A stretch of 64,000 bases of DNA, taken from positions 26,175-90,174 of the forward strand of contig JBIQLW010000013.1 of NCBI GenBank assembly GCA_044463945.1, in the 5' to 3' direction. The stretch's first letter is position 1; each line of letters begins with the position of its first letter. Under the pieces are notes generated by a model. That model saw nothing but the letters and a program-made list of their open reading frames with translations. It did not search any database and was not told the DNA's origin. Source of the stretch: 62-47 sp044463945 (GTDB lineage Bacteria; Pseudomonadota; Alphaproteobacteria; Rhizobiales; Xanthobacteraceae). The position numbers and the translations under genes were made by a program. This document shows positions 43,941-51,661 of this stretch, in pieces.

Positions 43941-43967
43941 AACCCCGGCGGCTTCCGCCGGGGTTTT
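43941..43967 (+). terminator. intrinsic terminator after ftsZ
   Basis: Perfect 11-bp stem AACCCCGGCGG / CCGCCGGGGTT with a 3-base loop, then TT. Marks the end of the main dcw transcript. Confidence 0.9.
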
Positions 43968-44294
43968 CGTTTGCCCGGCGTAGAGGTGGTCCCGAGTTGT
44001 TAAGTATTTGATTTTAAATGCAGCTTCAGCCAGCGGTGGGAACCGGGTGGGCGCCTTGGCGGAACCTGCTCGCAAATATGGTTAACGGGCGGCTGCAATC
44101 GGGCGAAATCGGGTAACAATGCGTAAAAAAGCGTGAGTTGCGGCATTTGTGACAGCCAGTATGGTTTCCCGCATCTTTTGGGGACATCGGAATCGAATCG
44201 CGGTTTTTAAGGCCGGGCTAGTGGCCGGTCTCGGATCCTGTGCGGTTCCCGGTGTGAAGCGGTTTTCCGCTGTAAAGTCTTGGACATTTTGCGC
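43968..44294 (+). promoter_or_regulatory. upstream region of lpxC
   Basis: After the ftsZ terminator about 327 bases precede lpxC. The stretch is AT-richer than the genes (GTTAAGTATTTGATTTTAAATG at 44000s, GTTAACGGG near 44080) and holds two adjacent GAATC sites at 44190-44199, the GANTC target of the CcrM methyltransferase. A promoter here is expected because of the terminator, but no clear -35/-10 pair stands out. Confidence 0.4.
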
Positions 44295-45254
44295 ATGAAG
44301 TTCAGCCGCCAGACGACTCTTCGGTCGCAAGCAACCGTAACGGGCGTCGGCGTGCATTCGGGTACCGCGGTTGAACTGACATTGGGGCCTGCGCCGGTGG
44401 ATGCGGGCTTTGTTTTTGTCCGGGTCGCGCCTGACGGCAGCGAGCGCGCGGTGCAGGCGAGCGCCAGAGCCGTCACCGCCACCGCCTTCGCCACTGTGCT
44501 GGGCGACCGCGAGGGGCCGCTGGTATCCACCGCCGAGCATGTGCTGGCGGCGCTGCGCGGCATGGGCGTCGATAACGCCACCATTGAGATCGATGGTCCG
44601 GAAGTGCCGATCATGGACGGCAGCGCGGCGGCGTTCGTGGCGGCCATCGATCAGGCCGGCGTGGTCGAGCAGGCCGCGCCGCGCCGTTTCCTTCAGGTTC
44701 TGAAGCCGATCCGGGTCGCGATCGGCGAGAGCGTCGCCGAACTGCGGCCCGATGCCAACGGTTTCCGCGCCGAGGTCGAGATCGACTTCGCCAATCCGGC
44801 GATCGGCCGGCAGAGCTTTTCGCTGGACCTCAACCCCGAGAGCTTCCGCCGCGAGATCAGCCGGGCCCGCACCTTCGGCTGCATGAGCGATGTCGCCAGG
44901 CTGCTGGAAGCCGGGTTTGCGCGCGGCGCCTCATTCGACAACTCGCTGGTGTTCGACGACACCCGCCTTCTCAACGCCGAGGGGCTGCGCTTCGCCAACG
45001 AGTGCGCGCGCCACAAGATGCTCGATGTGGTCGGCGATCTGGCACTGGCCGGTCTGCCGCTGCTCGGCGCCTACCGCTCGGTGCGCGGCGGCCACAAGCT
45101 CAACCACGCCGTCCTGACCGCGCTTTTCGCCGACCGCAGCGCCTGGCGGATGGTGGAGGCGGAACGCGCCCGCCGCGTGCGTCCGGCCGCCGAGGCGGTG
45201 GGCGGCATGGTGGGCGGTCTGGTCGCGCCGGCCTACGGCCCCGACGTGTCCTGA
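44295..45254 (+). CDS. lpxC: UDP-3-O-acyl-N-acetylglucosamine deacetylase
   Basis: 319-residue zinc enzyme, committed step of lipid A synthesis. ATG 44295 gives MKFSRQTTLRS; an in-frame TTG at 44280 is disfavoured. Metal-site landmarks are STAEHVLAAL (His about 79), ECARHKMLDVVGDLALAG (His and Asp, about 237-254) and the catalytic His region GGHKLNHAV (about 264-272). Length is normal. It is separated from ftsZ by a terminator and probably has its own promoter. Confidence 0.95.
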   Translation: MKFSRQTTLRSQATVTGVGVHSGTAVELTLGPAPVDAGFVFVRVAPDGSERAVQASARAVTATAFATVLGDREGPLVSTAEHVLAALRGMGVDNATIEIDGPEVPIMDGSAAAFVAAIDQAGVVEQAAPRRFLQVLKPIRVAIGESVAELRPDANGFRAEVEIDFANPAIGRQSFSLDLNPESFRREISRARTFGCMSDVARLLEAGFARGASFDNSLVFDDTRLLNAEGLRFANECARHKMLDVVGDLALAGLPLLGAYRSVRGGHKLNHAVLTALFADRSAWRMVEAERARRVRPAAEAVGGMVGGLVAPAYGPDVS

Positions 45255-45488
45255 TCGGCAGTCCGTTCCGACTTACGGCTCCTGCCTGCTTCTCCCCTTG
45301 CATCGGCTTGTCGCATCCCGACAATTCGCCTTAATCCGGGCGGAATGGCTCCGTATCCGGTTGGTCGCCTGCGTTTTTTCCGATACAGAAGCGCGGTCGC
45401 GTGAGCATGGCCCCGGATGGAGGGGCCGGCTTCGGGACGTGCGGTCAACTTCGCAGCAATGGCATTCCAGGCATCAGGATCTTATTTG

Positions 45489-46394
45489 ATGGCGGCACCA
45501 CGATCGAGGTTTGAAGCGCGCGGGTCCGCGTCGTGGCAAGGGCTGCGCCGGCGGGTTCTGCTCGCGGCGTATGTGGCGGTGATCGCCGGTGGCCTCGGCG
45601 GCTGCAGCAGCATGGGCGACTTCTGGGACAAGTTCGGCAAGTCGAGCGAGGACAGTTTCGTCGATGAGCCGGCCGACAAGCTCTACAACGAGGGCTTGTA
45701 CCTGATGAACAAGGATAACGATCCCAAAGCCGCCTCGAAGAAGTTCGAGGAGGTGGATCGTCAGCATCCTTATTCGGACCTCGCGCGCAAATCGCTGTTG
45801 ATGTCGGCCTACGCCTATTATACCGCCGGCGACTACGACAACTGCATCGGCGCGGCGACACGCTACGTCACGCTGCATCCCGGCAGCCCCGACGCCGCCT
45901 ATGCGCAGTATCTCATCGCCAGCTCCCAGTACGACCAGATCCCCGACGTGTCGCGCGACCAGGGTCGCACCGAGCGGGCGATCGCCGCGCTGGAGGAGGT
46001 CATCCGCAAGTATCCGACCTCCGAATACGCCACCAGCGCCAAGCAGAAGCTGCAAGGCGCGCGCGACCAGCTGGCCGCCAAGGAAATGAGCATCGGCCGC
46101 TACTACATGGAGAAGCGCGACTTCGGCGCGGCGATCAACCGCTACAAGACGGTGGTGACGCGCTATCAGACCACGCGCCACGTCGAGGAAGCGCTGGCGC
46201 GGCTGACTGAAGCCTATATGGCGATCGGGATCGTCGGCGAGGCGCAGACCGCCGCCGCCATACTTGGCCACAACTTTCCTGACAGCCGCTGGTACCAAGA
46301 CGCCTACAATCTCGTAAAATCCGGCGGTCTCGAACCGAGCGAGAACAAGGGGTCCTGGATGAGCCGGGCCTTCAAGAAGATGGGCCTCGGCTAA
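45489..46394 (+). CDS. bamD: outer membrane protein assembly factor BamD
   Basis: 301-residue lipoprotein of the BAM complex (ComL/YfiO). ATG 45489 has AGGA about ten bases upstream; an in-frame ATG at 45459 is possible. Lipobox is GLGGC (Cys about 39). Five TPR-like repeats follow, with landmarks LYNEGLYLMNKDNDPKAASK (about 65-84) and YTAGDYDNCIGAATRY-type repeat (about 113-128) and TSEYATSAKQKL (about 177-188). It lies between lpxC and recN, a conserved order in Rhizobiales. The gap to lpxC is 234 bases with nothing recognisable. Confidence 0.93.
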   Translation: MAAPRSRFEARGSASWQGLRRRVLLAAYVAVIAGGLGGCSSMGDFWDKFGKSSEDSFVDEPADKLYNEGLYLMNKDNDPKAASKKFEEVDRQHPYSDLARKSLLMSAYAYYTAGDYDNCIGAATRYVTLHPGSPDAAYAQYLIASSQYDQIPDVSRDQGRTERAIAALEEVIRKYPTSEYATSAKQKLQGARDQLAAKEMSIGRYYMEKRDFGAAINRYKTVVTRYQTTRHVEEALARLTEAYMAIGIVGEAQTAAAILGHNFPDSRWYQDAYNLVKSGGLEPSENKGSWMSRAFKKMGLG

Positions 46395-46413
46395 CCTGTA
46401 GGACCGACCTCTC

Positions 46414-48096
46414 ATGCTGGCGCGTCTTTCGATCCGTGACATCGTCCTGATCGAACGGCTCGATATCGAATTTGCCCAGGGTCTGGCGGTGCTGACCGGC
46501 GAAACCGGCGCAGGCAAATCGATTCTGCTCGACGCGTTCGCGCTGGCGCTGGGCGGGCGCGGCGATGCCGCGCTGGTGCGCCACGGCGCGGCGCAAGGGC
46601 AGGTCACCGCGACTTTCGAGGTGCCGAAGGGGCACCCCGCCGAGCGGCTTCTCAGTGAGAACGATCTCGACGGCATTCTTGACGACTCGGGCGACGTGAT
46701 CCTGCGCCGCGTGCAACTGACCGATGGCCGCAGCCGCGCCTTCATCAACGATCAGCCGGTCAGCGTGCAGATGCTGCGTGCGGTCGGCGCGGCGCTGGTG
46801 GAGATTCACGGCCAGCACGACGAGCGCGCGCTGGTCGATGCTGCGACCCATCGGCGGCTGCTCGACGCCTTCGCCGGACTCGACAGGGATGTCGCCGCGG
46901 TGGAAGCGCTGTGGGCCGCGCGCCGTACCGCGCAGACTGCGCTGGAGGAGCACCGCACCGGCATGGAGCGCGCCGCGCGCGAGGCCGACTATCTGCGCCA
47001 TGCGTCGGAGGAGTTGACGAAACTCGCACCGCAGGACGGCGAGGAAACCGAACTGGCCGACCGCCGCACCGCGATGATGCAGGGCGAGAAGATCGCCGGC
47101 GACCTGCGCGAGGCGCAGGAGGCGGTGAGCGGCAATAATTCGCCGATCGCGGGGCTGGCTGCGGCGGTGCGGCGGCTGGAGCGGCGCGCGGGCAGTTCGC
47201 CGGCGCTGGTGGAGCCCGCGGTGAAGGCGATCGACGCCGCGATCAACGCGCTGGAGGAAGCCGGCCAGCACCTCAACGCGGCGCTGACGGCTGCGGATTT
47301 CGATCCGGCCGAGCTTGAGCGCATCGAGGAGCGGCTGTTCGCGCTGCGCGCCGCCGCGCGCAAGTATTCGACGCCGGTCGACGGGCTCGCCGCACTGGCG
47401 GCGAGATACGCCGCCGATCTCGCGCTGATCCATGCCGGCGCCGAGCGGTTGCAGGACCTGGAGCGGGCTGCCGCCGAGGCTGGAAAGCGTTACGATGCCG
47501 CCGCGGCGGCGCTGTCGGCGGCGCGCGCCAAGGCGGCGGAGAAGCTGAACAAGGCGGTCAACGCTGAGCTTGCGCCGCTCAAGCTGGAGCGCGCGAAGTT
47601 CATGACGCAGGTGGAAGCCGATGCCGATGCGGCGGGGCCGCAGGGCATCGACCGTGTCGCGTTCTGGGTGCAGACCAATCCCGGCACCCGGCCGGGGCCG
47701 CTGATGAAGGTCGCCTCCGGCGGCGAGTTGTCGCGCTTCCTGCTGGCGCTCAAGGTGGTGCTGTCGGATCGCGGCTCGGCGCCGACGCTGGTGTTCGACG
47801 AGATCGACACCGGGGTCGGCGGCGCGGTGGCGGACGCCATCGGCGCGCGGCTGGCGCGGCTCGCCGGCAAGGTGCAGGTGATGGCGGTGACCCACGCGCC
47901 GCAGGTGGCGGCGCGGGCCGACCAGCATCTGTTGATTTCCAAGAGCGCGCGCGACAAGGGCAGGCGGGTCGCCACCCGTGTCGATGCGTTGGCCGACGAG
48001 CACCGCCGCGAGGAGATCGCGCGGATGCTGGCGGGCGCTGAGATCACCACCGAGGCGCGCGCGGCGGCCGAGCGACTGTTGAAGGCGGCGGGATAA
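46414..48096 (+). CDS. recN: DNA repair protein RecN
   Basis: 560-residue SMC-like ATPase for double-strand-break repair. Walker A is TGETGAGKSILLDAF (about 28-42), the ABC signature is SGGELSRFLLALKVV (about 435-449), Walker B is LVFDEIDTGVGG (about 460-471), and the middle is coiled-coil-rich. ATG 46414 is 19 bases after bamD. Downstream is a MITE-like repeat followed by genes on the opposite strand; in many Rhizobiales recN is followed by ligA, which is absent here. Confidence 0.95.
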   Translation: MLARLSIRDIVLIERLDIEFAQGLAVLTGETGAGKSILLDAFALALGGRGDAALVRHGAAQGQVTATFEVPKGHPAERLLSENDLDGILDDSGDVILRRVQLTDGRSRAFINDQPVSVQMLRAVGAALVEIHGQHDERALVDAATHRRLLDAFAGLDRDVAAVEALWAARRTAQTALEEHRTGMERAAREADYLRHASEELTKLAPQDGEETELADRRTAMMQGEKIAGDLREAQEAVSGNNSPIAGLAAAVRRLERRAGSSPALVEPAVKAIDAAINALEEAGQHLNAALTAADFDPAELERIEERLFALRAAARKYSTPVDGLAALAARYAADLALIHAGAERLQDLERAAAEAGKRYDAAAAALSAARAKAAEKLNKAVNAELAPLKLERAKFMTQVEADADAAGPQGIDRVAFWVQTNPGTRPGPLMKVASGGELSRFLLALKVVLSDRGSAPTLVFDEIDTGVGGAVADAIGARLARLAGKVQVMAVTHAPQVAARADQHLLISKSARDKGRRVATRVDALADEHRREEIARMLAGAEITTEARAAAERLLKAAG

Positions 48097-48138
48097 GGGA
48101 GGACGCGGCGAGGTGCGCGCCGGCGTCGTCCGGAGTGT

Positions 48139-48302
48139 CTGACCGGAAAGTCGCTTCTTGGGTGAATGCGCAACACGAAAGCCGTCATGCTCCGCCAAGG
48201 CGGCGCATCCAGTACCCCATGTTGAGTCAAATTTTCCACGCACTCACACGGATGACTGGATCGTCCGCCTTCGCGGACGATGACGCCTCATTTCCAGTCG
48301 GG
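48139..48302 (+). repeat. MITE-like intergenic repeat, copy 3
   Basis: 164-bp element bounded by CTGACCGGAAA at 48139-48149 and TTTCCAGTCGGG at 48291-48302. Contains CATGCTCCGCCAAGGCGG and ATCGTCCGCCTTCGCGGACGA arms. Same orientation and length as copy 1. Just after recN. Confidence 0.8.
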
Positions 48303-48383
48303 CTCCGAGATGCGACGCAAGTTAGCTCGCCAATTTGCTATGGCTCCGCGCTTCGCGGCGCGCCGTGCGCAGTTCTCAAAACA

Positions 48384-48410
48384 AAAGACCGCGCAAAACG
48401 CACGGTCTCA
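48384..48410 (-). terminator. hairpin between recN and the cold-shock gene
   Basis: AGACCGCGC / GCACGGTCT stem with one mismatch and an AAAAC loop. Read leftward, it is followed by TTTTGTTTT, as expected for a terminator of the minus-strand cold-shock gene. Confidence 0.6.
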
Positions 48411-48417
48411 TCAAACG

Positions 48418-48446
48418 AAAAGGCCGCACGAAACGCGCGGCCTTTT
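48418..48446 (-). terminator. bidirectional intrinsic terminator, cold-shock gene
   Basis: Perfect 10-bp stem AAAAGGCCGC / GCGGCCTTTT with a 9-base loop. Runs of A and T on both sides make it usable from either strand. It lies 63 bases downstream of the cold-shock gene. Confidence 0.85.
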
Positions 48447-48508
48447 CTGCCTTGTAAACTGGAATATCGCTCGATGCGGATCCGACGATGGACCGGCGAT
48501 CGATGACC

Positions 48509-48721
48509 TCAGCCAGCAGCCCGCAGATTGTCGGCGGATGATTTGCCCGAGCGGCGATCCGCGACAATCTCGTAGCTGATCTTCTGGCCTTCACGCAGCG
48601 TGCCGAGGCCGGCGCGCTCGACGGCGCTGATGTGCACGAACACATCGTTGCCGCCATCGTCGGGCTGGATGAAGCCGTAGCCCTTGGTTGCGTTAAACCA
48701 CTTTACGGTTCCCATGCTCAT
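48509..48721 (-). CDS. cspA: cold-shock domain protein
   Basis: 70-residue CSD protein, a single OB-fold that binds single-stranded RNA and DNA. RNP motifs are KGYGFIQP and DVFVHISAV, with the start GTVKWFNATKGYGF. ATG 48721 (MSMGTVKW) has GAAGGGA upstream; ATG 48715 is also possible. It ends ADNLRAAG. Many alphaproteobacteria have several paralogues, so the symbol is generic. Terminated by the hairpins at 48384-48446. Confidence 0.93.
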   Translation of the reverse strand: MSMGTVKWFNATKGYGFIQPDDGGNDVFVHISAVERAGLGTLREGQKISYEIVADRRSGKSSADNLRAAG

Positions 48722-49012
48722 GGGATAGTCCCTTCTCAAAAAAGTATAGTCGAAGCCCACGGTGATGGGCTGGTGGCATCGAATTTTTGGAAGGGTCGTC
48801 AGCGTCTAAACCGGCTGTACCGGTAGTTAGCAAGTGTCGTCCGGCCGAAAATCGATCAGGGTATCTTATGCGAAAGTAGGGGCCAAAACAATCCTGGCGC
48901 GCACGATTTTTGCGGCGCGCCGCAGGCCCGTCGCGACAATCGCTCGAATGCGGGCGCGGCCCAGACTGGCTCCGCGCCGATTTGTCCACGACGGGGAGCG
49001 CCGCGCCGCCGC
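48722..49012 (-). other. region between infA and the cold-shock gene
   Basis: 291 bases. It would hold the cold-shock gene's promoter and 5' leader. I see no gene or clear promoter; the part nearest the gene is A/T-rich (CTTTTTTGAGAAGGGACTATC on the minus strand). Confidence 0.35.
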
Positions 49013-49294
49013 TCAGCGGCGGCGGAACTGGCCGCGGGGCGGTCCGCTGCGCGGCGGGCCGCCGGCCGGCCGCTCGTCCTTGTGGCGGAAGATCAGGCGG
49101 CCCTTTTCGAGGTCGTAGGGCGACATCTCGATGGTGACGCGGTCGCCGGCCAGCGTCTTGATGCGGTTCTTCTTCATCTTGCCCGCGGTATAGGCGACGA
49201 TCTCGTGCCCCGCGTCGAGCTGGACGCGGTAGCGGGCATCAGGGAGGATTTCGGTCACCAGTCCTTCGAACTGGATCAGTTCTTCTTTGGCCAT
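49013..49294 (-). CDS. infA: translation initiation factor IF-1
   Basis: 93-residue OB-fold protein that binds the 30S A site. The core MAKEELIQFEGLVTEILPDA continues with YRVQLDAGHEIVAYTAGKMK and VTIEMSPYDLEKGRLIFRHK, the standard IF-1 sequence. It is longer than the usual 72 residues because of a C-terminal tail rich in Gly, Pro and Arg (about 75-93). ATG 49294 has GGAGA upstream. It lies 39 bases downstream of rhlE on the same strand, probably one transcript. Confidence 0.92.
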   Translation of the reverse strand: MAKEELIQFEGLVTEILPDARYRVQLDAGHEIVAYTAGKMKKNRIKTLAGDRVTIEMSPYDLEKGRLIFRHKDERPAGGPPRSGPPRGQFRRR

Positions 49295-49333
49295 CGGTTT
49301 CTCCAGATCGGGTTTCGCCAGAGCGGCCAGCGG

Positions 49334-50734
49334 CTAATGCCGCGGCCCCTGGTTGCGTTGCGGTTGGGCCGGACGGCTGTCGCGGCGCATGAACGCGACC
49401 GCCGAAATGCCCTCGGCCTTGCCGCCGGCGGGCGGCCTGGCGGTGTCGTGTCGCGGCGCGGCCTGCGGCGCGCCGTTGCCGGGACGCCGGCGGCGGCGCG
49501 GAGGCTTGCCCGCCGGGGCGCCGTCGGCCCCGCGATGCGCCATCGCATGAGCTCCCGGCCGGCCGCCGCGATGCTGCTGCGCGGAGGGGCCGGACTCGCG
49601 ATGGCCGGGCGTGCGTCGGTCTTCCTTTGGCAATGCGACACGGATCAGTTTTTCGATGTCGCGGAGATACGCCATTTCCTCGCCGGCGCAAAGCGAGATC
49701 GCAACACCCTCGGCGCCGGCGCGGGCGGTGCGGCCGATGCGGTGGACATAGGTTTCCGGGATGTTGGGCAGGTCGAAATTGACGACGTGGCTGACGCCGT
49801 CGACGTCGATGCCGCGTGCGGCGATGTCAGTGGCGACCAGGGTGCGGATCTCGCCGGAGCGGAACGCCGCCAGCACCCGCTCGCGATAGTTCTGCGACTT
49901 GTTGCCGTGGATGGCGTCGGCGGCGATGCCGGCGCGGGCCAGCGTCTTCACCACCTTGTCGGCGCCGTGCTTGGTGCGGGTGAACACCAGCGCGCGGTTG
50001 ATCGGCTCATGCTGGAGGATCTGCGCCAGCGCCGCCGGCTTGGCGGCGACGTCGAGCTGGATCACACGCTGGGCGATGCGTTCCACGGTGGAGGCCACCG
50101 GCGTCACCGCGACCCGCGCCGGGTCGCGCAGCATCTGCTCGGCGAGTTCGGCGATGTCCTTCGGCATGGTGGCCGAGAACAATAGCGTCTGCCGCTTCGC
50201 CGGCAGCTTGGCGACGATCTTCCGGATGTCGTTGATGAAGCCCATATCGAGCATCCGGTCGGCCTCGTCGAGCACCAGAAACTCGACCTGGCCGAGCTTG
50301 AGCGCGTTGCCCTGCACCAGATCGAGCAGCCGGCCGGGAGTGGCGACCAGCACCTCGACGCCGCCCATCAGGGCGCGGACCTGGCGGCCCATCGGCACGC
50401 CGCCGATGGCCAGCGCCGAGGTCAGCCGCATGTGGCGGCCATAGGCGTTGAAGCTGTCGAGGATCTGGCCGGACAGTTCGCGGGTCGGACTCAGCACCAG
50501 CACGCGGCAGGTCTTGGGCTGCGGACGGATACGGTTCTCAAGCACACGATGCAGGATCGGCAGCGCGAAAGCGGCGGTCTTGCCGGTGCCGGTCTGAGCG
50601 ATGCCGACGACGTCGCGGCCAGTAAGAGCGAGGGGAATGGTCTGCGCCTGGATCGGCGTCGGCGTCCGGTAGTTTTCATCCACCAGGGCGCGCGAGATGG
50701 GATCAGCAAGGCCGAAATCCTGAAAGGAGGTCAA
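49334..50734 (-). CDS. rhlE: DEAD-box RNA helicase RhlE
   Basis: 466-residue ATP-dependent RNA helicase. Motifs in order: AQTGTGKT (about 47-54), PTRELSGQI, VLDEADRMLDMG (DEAD, about 154-165), SATMP, ALVFTRTKHGADKV (about 250) and HRIGRTARAG (about 325). The C terminus (about 375-466) is basic and Arg/Gly/Pro-rich, as in RhlE proteins. The start codon is TTG at 50734-50732; no ATG gives a better start. It heads the rhlE-infA transcript, likely for rRNA or mRNA remodelling. Confidence 0.93.
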   Translation of the reverse strand: MTSFQDFGLADPISRALVDENYRTPTPIQAQTIPLALTGRDVVGIAQTGTGKTAAFALPILHRVLENRIRPQPKTCRVLVLSPTRELSGQILDSFNAYGRHMRLTSALAIGGVPMGRQVRALMGGVEVLVATPGRLLDLVQGNALKLGQVEFLVLDEADRMLDMGFINDIRKIVAKLPAKRQTLLFSATMPKDIAELAEQMLRDPARVAVTPVASTVERIAQRVIQLDVAAKPAALAQILQHEPINRALVFTRTKHGADKVVKTLARAGIAADAIHGNKSQNYRERVLAAFRSGEIRTLVATDIAARGIDVDGVSHVVNFDLPNIPETYVHRIGRTARAGAEGVAISLCAGEEMAYLRDIEKLIRVALPKEDRRTPGHRESGPSAQQHRGGRPGAHAMAHRGADGAPAGKPPRRRRRPGNGAPQAAPRHDTARPPAGGKAEGISAVAFMRRDSRPAQPQRNQGPRH

Positions 50735-51097
50735 AAGGGGTGTCTTTCCATTGAAAAGCGAACGCCTGACCTCACGGGGTCAGGTGCGGCAAACGGGCCT
50801 CAAGGGCACCTTGGGACACCCGCGTGTTTGGGGCGTCGGTTTCGGTTGGCTGAGAAAGGGGCGAGCCAGAAGCCGGTGACCGGCCAAAGAACACGCGGCT
50901 CGCGAGGACCTGCCTGAATCGCAAGGTCGTGGCGATGATATGGCGCAGCATCGCGGCGGATTCAAGGTCAAACTGACGTTGTGGGCTCGCCGGCGGCGGA
51001 TTTTGACGATGGAGAATGGCCCCCGCGCGGGCGATGGCGCAAGCCATCGCGATGCTCTAGTGTTTCCGCCCATCGACAAAACCAGCGGGAGATTATC
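50735..51097. promoter_or_regulatory. divergent region between rhlE and the monooxygenase-like gene
   Basis: 363 bases that must hold promoters for two divergent genes. Just upstream of rhlE an ATG (50751-50749) opens a six-codon ORF, MERHPF, whose TGA overlaps the rhlE TTG start. I see no clear promoter boxes, gene or tRNA. Confidence 0.4.
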
Positions 51098-51397
51098 GTG
51101 ATTTACATCGTGGCGACCTTGACCGTGAAGCCGGAGATGCGGGCCGAACTGATCGACGGCGCGAAGGCGTGCATCGCCGCCACCCGTCAGGAGCCGGGCA
51201 ACATTTCCTACGATCTGCACGAGAGCGTCACCGATCCGACCCGGATGGTGTTTGTCGAGCAATGGGAGAACGCCGAGGCGCTGGGCCCGCATCGCCAGAG
51301 CGATCACATGAAGGCGTTCGGGCGCATCGCCGCCAAATGCCTGAGCGCCCCGGCCAGGATCGAGATCATCACCCCGGCCAAGGTGGATGCGCGGTAA
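51098..51397 (+). CDS. antibiotic biosynthesis monooxygenase (ABM) domain protein
   Basis: 99-residue protein with the ABM ferredoxin-like fold: IYIVATLTVKPEMRAELIDGA (about 2-22), EPGNISYDLHES (about 33-44) and MVFVEQWENAEAL (about 51-63). Start is GTG 51098 with GGGAG seven bases upstream; an in-frame ATG further upstream would add a low-complexity, probably non-coding segment. ABM-domain proteins act as quinol or heme-degrading monooxygenases or have unknown roles. No partner is evident. Confidence 0.82.
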   Translation: MIYIVATLTVKPEMRAELIDGAKACIAATRQEPGNISYDLHESVTDPTRMVFVEQWENAEALGPHRQSDHMKAFGRIAAKCLSAPARIEIITPAKVDAR

Positions 51398-51661
51398 TGC
51401 GGTAGTTCGGAAGTTTCCCATCGGATTCTCCCGGCGAACTTCTGAACCCGAGCCCCGGTGACGACGCCAGCGCCGTCGCCGGCTGCTGTGCCGCGGCGGA
51501 ACCAAATCGGATTCCTGTTGTTAATTCAAACCCGTCCTGCGTCCGGACGTGGGGGCCGCGTCCGACAGCGCCCGTGCGCTGGACGCGGCGGTCACCCTCA
51601 CCGGCGCCGGACACCCGACGCTCTTGGCTATTTTTCACCGGATTGATGTTCAGGCAGGCGC

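Noticed and set aside
43996..44030. CtrA binding site in the AT-rich stretch
   Set aside because: Two TTAA half-sites are present, but the spacing is ten bases rather than the usual seven.
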